A DNA stretch of 64,000 nt from Thamnaconus septentrionalis (Eukaryota; Chordata; Actinopteri; Tetraodontiformes; Monacanthidae): contig CM020509.1 in NCBI GenBank assembly GCA_009823395.1, positions 21,675,501 to 21,739,500 on the forward strand, in the 5' to 3' direction. The notes beneath the pieces are model-generated. The model was not told the origin of the DNA and did no database searches. It worked only from the letters and a program-made list of their open reading frames with translations. Position 1 is the first letter of the stretch. The number at the start of each line of letters is the position of its first letter. The translations under genes were made by a program, and so were the position numbers. Of the stretch, positions 57,316 to 64,000 are shown in pieces.

Positions 57316-57888
57316 CACTAGTAAAGAGCCACAGAACGCAAACACAAGCCAGTGGCCACTTTTCAAAAGTGTATCTGTTGTGTTTAGTATTTTGTTTGTG
57401 AGCTTCTCTTGAAATCTCTGACAATGTACATGAGAATAAAACACGATTTTCAAAATAAATGAATAAATAAAAAGATTGTAGCCTTTGTCTTCATACAATG
57501 AGGAACTGCAGAAGCAGGAAGAGAAGTCTGTTTGTGTTTCGTTTCAGGCTCCATTCAGAGGCACAGTCACAGCAGTAACACCCCCAACCGCAGTCACCAC
57601 CACCACCAGCAGCAGCAGCAGCAGCAGCCGCAGGATAGTCATAAATTACGCTATCTATCATCATCGATCACGAAGGTAGTTCGTTTCAATCGCATGGAGA
57701 GAGCGAGAGAGAGAGAGAGAGAGTAGCGAAGATACATCCTTAGGACCACTCCCACCGACGAAACTATATCAGTTCATTACGGAAACTAAGTGTTTCTTTC
57801 TGTTCTCTCTGTCTGAAGTGGAACTCACTGGGTTCTCAGCTCACTGTCACACTTGATGTTTCACCTCAGACTGACTCCAGGACTCAAG
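57313..57888 (+). other. Upstream region of the NLR gene
   Basis: Contains a (CAG)n-like run (57605-57632) and (GA)n at 57702-57722. 57730-57888 may hold the 5' untranslated exon of the NLR gene. I see no TATA box I would defend. Confidence 0.4.
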
Positions 57889-58019
57889 ATGAGTCTTCCA
57901 GTGGAGGAAGAGGAGGACAAAGCAACGTCTCCAGGGTCCAGTGGGGTGTCTCTGAAGAGTAACAGGTCCATGAGGCCACCTCCAAACTTCAGTAATGAAC
58001 TTGGAGCCTCTGAGCCACT
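57889..58019 (+). CDS. NLRC3-like gene, N-terminal exon 1
   Basis: ATG at 57889 in tcaagATGag. It encodes MSLPVEEEEDKATSPGSSGV, SLKSNRSMRPPPNFSNELGA and meets a gtaagg donor after 131 nt. The SxVSLKSxRSM...FSNExGA unit is the short repeated N-terminal exon of fish NLRC3-like proteins. Phase 2 matches the next exon. Confidence 0.8.
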
Positions 58020-58166
58020 GTAAGGAACCAGGCAACCTGTATTATATAATGACTAGACAGACAGTATTAGTCAGATTTAAAAAGCTTTGAATAATTTTAA
58101 AAACCTTCAATTGGATCAGAAGGATGAAACAAACTTGGTGTGACAGACTTTGTGTTGTGTTTGCAG

Positions 58167-58286
58167 AGTTGTTTCCAAGACACAGAGACAGAAGTCTCCA
58201 GGGTCCAGTGTGGTGTCTCTGAAGAGTGACAGGTCCATGGGTCTACCTCTAACCTTCAGTAATGAACCTGGAGCCTCTGGAACACA
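58167..58286 (+). CDS. NLRC3-like gene, exon 2 (repeat of exon 1 motif)
   Basis: After ttgcag. It encodes QRQKSPGSSVVSLKSDRSMG, LPLTFSNEPGASGTQ, a second copy of the exon 1 unit, ending at gtaaga. At 120 nt it keeps phase 2 into exon 3. Such repeats vary in number between fish paralogues. Confidence 0.82.
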
Positions 58287-59021
58287 GTAAGAACACGAAT
58301 GTCTTTGTTTCTCAGTCTAATTCTAGTTTGATTTGACAGTGATAAATTCCTCAGAAGGTGAAAAGGTGTCAGATGTTGTGGTCAGTGGTCAAGAGAAGAG
58401 AATTTTTGACATGGTCACATTCATCATGTTGAAATGCAGCAAAGCCCTTCTGAGACTGAATTTTATGCAGTGGCAGGAATGTTTGATGCTCTGTCATAAA
58501 GTGCAGCTCAACTCCACTGAGATGAATTTCAATCCAAAGTTCAGTGCAATGTGACTCCACTGTCTCTGTCTACTGAGAAACAAAGGGCCAGTTCCACAGA
58601 GCCACTGCTCAACCAGAGCCCACCAGGTGTCAACCACACCAGATAGAAAATATACATTTGATAGATGAAGATGTCATCTAATAATATATTAGATGATGTG
58701 ACAAGACCAGCCTAGAAAACAACTACAAATCCATGATGGGCGCAAAGTGGTGGCTAAAAGACGGCGTCATTAACGGCTACGCTCCATTCTTTGTGGCTCA
58801 AATTCTTTGATTGTGAAGCTGCATGAAGGGATTGAATTTAGAAAACAGAGCAAAAGACAAGAAGTGATTTGTGAAGAGCCGACTAGGAGGCCAGCAGGCT
58901 GTCAGTTAGTGTTGATGGAGACAATGATTCCATCCAACTAATGATGGTGTCAGAAAAACAACTGACAAGTGATGGACACCAACAACTGATCCAATCAGTC
59001 AAAGCCAAATTGTCTCCACAG
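58287..59021 (+). other. Intron of NLR gene
   Basis: About 735 bp, no repeat or coding signal recognised. Ends tgtctccacag. Confidence 0.6.
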
Positions 59022-60963
59022 GAAGACAGAGGGGAGTCCTGGTGGTGAGGAGCAGCAGCTGAAGGAGCTTCTGCAGCAGCAGCAGCAGGAGCAGCAGCTG
59101 CTGGAGCTTCTACAGCAGCAGCAACTGCTGGAGCTTCTACAGCAGCAGAAGATCAGTCTGGAGAAGAGATGTGAACGTGTGACTGAAGGTGAAGAAGCAG
59201 GAAGTCAAACCCTCCTCAACAGCATCTACACTGAGCTCTTCATCACTGAGGGACTGAGTGAGGAGGTCAACAGAGAGCATGAGGTCAGGCAGCTGGAGAC
59301 CAAGAAGACCAAGAAGAGCCTCCACGACCGTCCAATCAGGTGCAGCCAGATCTTTGAAGCCTCACCTGAGCAGCAGGGACTCAGAGTCAGAGTGGTGCTG
59401 ACCAACGGCGTCGCTGGGGTTGGAAAAACCTTCTCAGTGCAGAAGTTCACTCTGGACTGGGCCCAGGGCCTGGAGAACCAGGACCTTCATCTGGTGCTTC
59501 CTCTCTCATTCAGGGAGCTCAACTTGGTCAAAGAGCAGCACTACAGTCTTCTGGAGCTGCTCCATGTTTTCCATCCAAAGTTAGAGAAGCTCACAGCAGA
59601 GCATCTGCATGTCTGCAAACTTCTCTTCATCTTGGACGGCCTGGATGAAAGCAGACTGGCTCTGGACTTTGAGAAGAACCAGGTGGTGACTGGACGTCAC
59701 TCAGAAGAAGTCAGTCAGCGTCCTGCTAACAAACCTGATCAGAGGAGATCTGCTTCCCTCGGCTCTGCTGTGGATAACTTCCAGACCTGCAGCAGCCAAT
59801 CACATCCCTCCGTCATGTGTGGACAGGCTGACAGAAGTACGAGGCTTCACCGATGACCAGAAGGAGGAGTATTTCAGGAGGAGGTTCAGAGATAGAGGAG
59901 ATGTGTCCAGCAGGATCATCTCCACATCAAGGCCTCCAGGAGCCTCCACCTCATGTGTCAGATCCCGGTCTTCTGCTGGATCACTGCCACAGTTCTGGAG
60001 AGCATGTTGAGCTCAGAGCAGAGAGGAGAGCTGCCCAAGACCCTGACTGACATGTACTCACACTTCCTGCTGGTCCAGACCAAGAGGAAGCAGCACAAGT
60101 ATGGAGGAGGTCCACAGGAGCTGACGGAGGCTGACAGGGAGCTTCTTCTGAAGCTGGGCCAGCTGGCATTTGAACATCTGGAGAGTGGAAACATCATGTT
60201 CTACAGTGAAGACCTGGAGAAGTGTGGTCTCAGTGTGACTGACGCCTCTGTGTACTCAGGAGTTTGTACAGAGATCTTCAGAAGAGAGAGTGTGATCTTC
60301 CACAAAACCATCTACTGCTTTGTTCATCTGAGCGTCCAGGAGTTTCTGGCTGCAGTCTACAGCTTCCACTTTCACACCAAGACAAAGGTTCTGGATGGTT
60401 TCTTGAAGCATTTTCATTCAGACCCTGTATTACCTCTGGTGTTTGATGTCAACCCTAAGATAAATAAAATTGATCTACCTCACCAATCCCTGGATGAGTT
60501 CCTGAAGAGGATGATGGAGAAATCCTGCAGAGTCCAAACGGTCACCTGGACTTGTTTGTTCGCTTTCTCCATGGACTCAGTCTGGAATCAACCAAAGACT
60601 CTTAGGAAGCCTGCTGGGTCTCTCTGACAACCATCCAGGAATCTTACAGAAGGTCATCAACAACCTGAAGGAGATGAACACTGGTGGTGTTTCTCCTGAC
60701 AGAAGCATCAACATCTTCCACTGTCTGCTGGAGGTGAAGGATCAGTCAGTGCATCAGGAGGTCCAAGAGTTCCTGCAGTCAGAGAACAGATCAGAGAAGG
60801 AACTCTCAGTGCTCCAGTGTTCAGCTCTGGCCTACATGCTGCAGATGTCAGAGGAGGTTCTGGAGGAGTTGGACCTCAACAAATACAACACAACCATGGA
60901 GGGAAGATTGAGACTGATTCCAGCTGTGAGGAACTGCAGGAAGGCTGTGATAGGTTTAAGAAG
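59022..60963 (+). pseudogene. NLRC3-like FISNA-NACHT exon with three 1-nt frameshifts (may be intact)
   Basis: A Gln/Leu-rich start (EEQQLKELLQQQQQ, LLELLQQQ) is followed by FISNA (RCERVTEGEEAGSQTLLNSI YTELFI) and NACHT with Walker A GVAGVGKT (about 59407-59430), Walker B LLFILDGLDESR (about 59617-59652) and the sensor region [11 protein letters not shown] in frame 2. Next come a winged-helix/superhelical part ([40 protein letters not shown]) and [31 protein letters not shown]. An extra G at about 59692 and missing C at about 59924 and 60526 break the frame. All are in short homopolymers. It ends at a gtacgt donor. Family role: cytosolic ATP-binding regulators of innate immunity. Confidence 0.85.
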
Positions 60964-60969
60964 GTACGT

Positions 60970-61001
<32 letters not shown>

Positions 61002-61084
61002 CGCGTGTGTTGAAACTCTATATGATGTCATTCTATAATAATACAACAACAACAGAAAAGAGTACTCAGAATAATAAATAAAGT
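60964..61084 (+). repeat. (TG)n at the start of the NLR intron
   Basis: (TG)n from 60977 to 61010, then AT-rich DNA with AATAAA at 61074-61082. Confidence 0.85.
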
Positions 61085-61460
61085 TCCCAAAAACACAAAT
61101 AAATGATTGATAGAGTCAAAGATCTTCCAATTCATAGATATAGTGGACTTGAAAACATTAGAAATATTATTTCCAGGAAAAAAAATCAAAATCTTGCGCT
61201 CAGTATTCTAAGTTTTTTAAAGTGAGAGAAAATCAATCCATGTTCAGAGGGTTGCGTGTCTTTGAATGATGGAAGGTGAGAAGCATTGTTAAATATAGAT
61301 GTCTTTCTTTTTTGGGAGTTCCATTTTGGAATGGGATCAGTGACCATTTGAAAATGTGTGCTTCTTTGTTGAGTTGAAAAAATCTTGAAGGGCAAAATAC
61401 TTGATGATGATGGTGATGGTGATGATGATGATGTCGACGATGATGATGATGATGGAAGCA
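61085..61460 (+). pseudogene. LINE ORF2 C-terminal fragment and (GAT)n tail inside the NLR gene
   Basis: Matches the minus-strand copy at 54560-54870: LIESKIFQFIDIVDLKTLEI-like, KVRENQSMFRGLRVFE and VPFWNGISDHLKMCASLL in one frame with stops, then a gatgat tract (61403-61457). The GAT tract merges directly into the LRR exon, so the insertion replaced the normal acceptor region. Confidence 0.65.
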
Positions 61461-61653
61461 GCAACTTCTCACGCTGTTCTCCTTCATTCAGTGAACTCCC
61501 AGTGCTTCAGTGTGCAGTGGTGTCTTCAGCTCTGCAGTCCAGCCCGTCCCACCTCACACTGTTGGACCTGAGTCTCACCATCCTGATGGATCCTGGAGTG
61601 AAGCTGCTCTGTGCTGGACTGCAGAGTCCAAACTGCAGACTGGAAGTTCTCAG
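61461..61653 (+). pseudogene. NLR LRR exon with lost acceptor
   Basis: Encodes [61 protein letters not shown] and ends at a gtcagt donor. LRR pattern LxxLDLS...GxxxLCxxLxxxxCxLExLR. Normal exons in this family are 174 nt starting gttg; here the first codons are replaced by GAT-tail DNA, so splicing is doubtful. Confidence 0.7.
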
Positions 61654-62249
61654 GTCAGTTCCTGCTTTCTACTGGTGGACAATGTGTGTCAGCAGATGAC
61701 AACTGGTGTGTAACGCTGCTCAGTGTGAAGACTTTGAAGCAGATATTAAAGACTCATCTAGACAAAGTGGATGTTGTTGATATTTTGATGTCAACAATCT
61801 GCAGCCAGAAAAGACTTTGGATGGTGGAAGAAAGTGTGGAAAATGTCTCCAGTCACTTTGGAGCTGAATGGAAGTTGTTGATTGGTGATGAAGGTCACAT
61901 GACTGAGTTGAAGATCCTGTGAAGAAATATTAGAGGCAGATTAATAGTGCAGCAGTATTTCTTCATCTTGTCCTTTGAATGTGTTTGACTTGTACAGGAC
62001 TCTGATGACTGAAAACAGCCACAAGCACACAAAGGACTCACTGATTATTTTCCATCTTCACTGCTGATTGGCTGCACACTGACTGACACACTGCTGTTGT
62101 TGTACTGACAACACAGTGGCACGATGACTCGTTTGAGGGAATGACTCAGTGATCCCAACAGCTGCACATCTGGATCATCAACAGGGAGAAATGACTCTTA
62201 ATATGACATTTACACCAAGGAAGAAATCAAATAATTATTCTTTATTCAG
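61654..62249 (+). other. Intron between LRR exons
   Basis: About 600 bp. 61720-61780 has a weak LINE-like LKQILKTHLDK stretch. Otherwise nothing recognised. Confidence 0.5.
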
Positions 62250-62423
62250 GTTGAATGACTGCAGTTTCTCAGAGTTCAGCTGTGATTGGCTGCTCTCAGC
62301 GTTGAAATCCAACCCCTCCCACCTCAGACTCCTGGACCTGAGTGAGAACCAGCTGCAGGATTCAGGAGTGAAGGAGCTGAGTGGTTTTCTGCAGGGTCCA
62401 GACTGTAAACTGGAGACTCTGAG
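62250..62423 (+). CDS. NLRC3-like gene, LRR exon
   Basis: Exactly 174 nt between tttattcag and gtcagt. It encodes [58 protein letters not shown], one and a half ribonuclease-inhibitor-type LRRs. This is the standard repeating exon of fish NLRC3-like genes. The gene's remaining LRR exons and any B30.2 end would lie beyond the gap. Confidence 0.88.
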
Positions 62424-62598
62424 GTCAGTACTGGTTTGGAACCAGTGGATGATGGTTTCAGCACCAAACACAGTTCATCACACATGTTGAATAAACATTG
62501 AACTGACGGTTGATTCATATCAAAATGACATCCAGAAATATGAAAACTGTTCTTCTGTTCATGTCTGAAATTTAAACCAGGTCATCAGTGGTCATGTG

Positions 62599-62698
62599 NN
62601 NNNNNNNNNNNNNNNNNNNNNNNNNNNNNNNNNNNNNNNNNNNNNNNNNNNNNNNNNNNNNNNNNNNNNNNNNNNNNNNNNNNNNNNNNNNNNNNNNN
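62599..62698. other. Assembly gap (100 N)
   Basis: Exactly 100 N, the conventional size for a gap of unknown length. The NLR gene stops on the left and a 5S array starts on the right, so their adjacency is not established. Confidence 0.99.
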
Positions 62699-62809
62699 CT
62701 ATCTACTAAATGAATGGAATGAATGAATGACTGAACCCACAAGACAGCTTCATGGCAAGGTGCACTTCCTCCATGCTGCACTTTATAAGGCCTGTTTGCA
62801 ACAGTTCTC

Positions 62810-62919
62810 GCACGGCCATACCACCTGAGGCCCGATCTCGCTGATCTCGGAAGCTAAGCAGGGTGGGCCTGGTTAGTACTTGGATGGGAGACCGCCTGGG
62901 AATACCAGGTGCCGAAGCT
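62810..62919 (+). rRNA. 5S rRNA, indel-rich copy
   Basis: About 110 nt. Missing bases at the 5' end (gcacggcc), near accacctgagg, and in tcgctgatctc and gtgggcc. Box C is intact. Status uncertain. Confidence 0.75.
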
Positions 62920-63118
62920 TTTTTCCCGGCAGGGGTGCTGTTTCCGTCCAACTTTGTCAGGAAATCACAACACAAACTCTTTTTGCAGGGCTTCATTTAA
63001 ACTCACATCTATCTAAATGAATGAATGAATGAATGAATGAATGAATCCAAAGTACAGCCGGCAAGGTGCACTTCCTCCATGCTGCAGCTTTATAAGGCCT
63101 GTTTGCAACAGTGTTCTC

Positions 63119-63228
63119 CCCACGGCCATACCACCCTGAGCGCCCGATCTCGCTGATCTCGGGCAAGCAGGGTCGGGCCTGGTTAGTACTTGGATGGGAG
63201 ACCGCCTGGGAATCAGGTGCCGTAAGCT
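63119..63228 (+). rRNA. 5S rRNA, indel-rich copy
   Basis: About 110 nt with several missing bases (ctgagcgcccg, tcgctgatct, cgggcaagcag, gggaatcagg). Box C is intact. Confidence 0.72.
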
Positions 63229-63430
63229 TTTTGTCCGGCAGGGGTGCTGTTTCCGATCAACATCGAAATCACAACCTGACTCTTTTTGCGGGGGCTTCAG
63301 CTCACTATCTATCTAAATTAACGAATGAATGAATGAATGAATGAATGAATGAATGATTTAACCCACAAGTACAGCTTCATGGCAGGTACTTCCTCCAAAG
63401 CTTCCATAATGCCTGTTTGCAACAGTGTCT

Positions 63431-63547
63431 CTTACAGCACTTCACCGTGAGGCAGCCTGATCTCTAGTCGATCTCGGAAGATAAACGAGGGTCGGGCCTG
63501 GTTAGTACTTGGATGGGAGACCGCCTGGGAATACCAGTGCCGTAGCT
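63431..63547 (+). pseudogene. 5S rRNA, strongly altered copy
   Basis: The 5' third is scrambled (cttacagcacttcaccgtgag) and box A is altered (gataaacgaggg). The 3' half is good. Confidence 0.75.
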
Positions 63548-63763
63548 TTTGTCCCGACGAGTGCTACCCGTCCAGCTTTGTCGGAAATCACAACACAAAC
63601 TCTTTTTGCAGGGCTTCATTCAAACTCACTATCTCTGTCTAAATGAATGAATGAATGAATGAATGAATGAATGAATGAATCCCTGAAGTACAGTGCCATC
63701 AGCAAGGGTGCACTTCCTCCATGCTGCAGCTTTATAAGGCCTGTTTGCAACAGTGTCTCATAA

Positions 63764-63884
63764 GCTTACTGACCATACCACCCTGAGAATGCCCGATCTC
63801 GTCTGATCTCGGGAAGTTTCGGCAGGGTCTGGCCTGGTTAGTGGATGGATGGGAACCGCCTGGGAGCCTGCAGGTGCCGTAGCT
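63764..63884 (+). rRNA. 5S rRNA, altered copy
   Basis: The 5' part reads gcttactgaccatacc. Box A (ggcagggtctgg) and box C (gtggatggatggga) are altered, with extra bases near tgggagcctgcagg. Confidence 0.7.
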
Positions 63885-64000
63885 TTTGTCCCGGCAGGAG
63901 AATTGCTGTTTCCAAATCCAACTTTGTCGAAATCCACAACACAAAACTGGCTTTCTTTTGCAGGGCTTCATTTAAACTCACTATATATCTCTAAATGAAT

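Larger units (their letters stand above)
62699..64000 (+). repeat. 5S rDNA tandem array, block 4 (noisy)
   Basis: Four plus-strand units with many small indels in genes and spacers, far more than in blocks 1-3. Cut by the window end. Spacers keep (AATG)n and the tttataagg TATA-like motif. Confidence 0.93.

Overview
This looks like a gene-poor, repeat-dense piece of a ray-finned (teleost) fish genome, probably a percomorph. I infer this from vertebrate 5S rRNA genes, a fish-type FISNA-NACHT-LRR (NLRC3-like) gene, fish-expanded TRIM genes, Rex1/CR1-like LINEs, PIF/Harbinger, hAT and Tc1 relics, and long CA/AT microsatellites. Species and chromosome cannot be read from the sequence. I see no CRISPR, operon or prokaryotic feature.

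Layout: (1) 1-4040, a minus-strand tandem 5S rRNA array, unit about 330 bp. (2) 4041-10690, block A: a broken tyrosine-recombinase-like gene, a Harbinger relic, microsatellites. (3) 10690-14075, microsatellites, a GC-rich repeat, a short retroposon, and a Tc1 relic fused to a LINE 3' end. (4) 14340-16690, TRIM pseudogene 1 (+). (5) 16745-19795, a hAT-like pseudogene split by a 760-bp Harbinger-type insertion. (6) 20280-22990, a minus-strand zinc-finger/SWIM-like (KDZ/HMGXB3-like) pseudogene with an LTR-like insertion. (7) 23350-27290, LTR-like and LINE fragments and unassigned DNA. (8) 27293-30840, block B: an inverted copy of the recombinase block ending in a plus-strand 5S array. (9) 30841-32864, a 2-kb spacer with a tRNA-type SINE and an MFAP4-like exon. 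(10) 32865-39795, block C: a minus-strand 5S array plus a second direct copy of block A. (11) 40262-46190, TRIM pseudogene 2 (-), split by a 3.58-kb Rex1-like LINE. (12) 46424-53400, nested MITEs, LINE and hAT relics. (13) 53560-56135, an LRR-exon fragment, LINE tail and very long AT repeats. (14) 57889-62423, an NLRC3-like gene (+). (15) 62599-62698, an assembly gap, then a noisy plus-strand 5S array to the end.

The main structural story is architectural. 5S arrays sit in four blocks oriented -, +, -, +, and the same non-5S DNA joins three of them at the same base. Blocks B and C are arms of a roughly 3-kb-arm inverted repeat around a 2-kb spacer. The three copies show clustered odd-one-out differences, as expected if the arms exchange sequence. 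The TRIM relics and the LRR/LINE module also occur as inverted pairs, so the region has been duplicated and inverted repeatedly.

Few loci look functional. The consensus 5S copies have intact-looking internal promoters, an upstream TATA-like box and an oligo-T terminator. The NLRC3-like gene has good exon structure and is broken only by three one-base indels at homopolymers, so it may be intact in the animal. Nearly everything else that codes is a transposon or a decayed gene. I found no convincing new biological system; the most unusual items are the 5S palindrome with its mosaic arms and the recombinase-like family attached to it.
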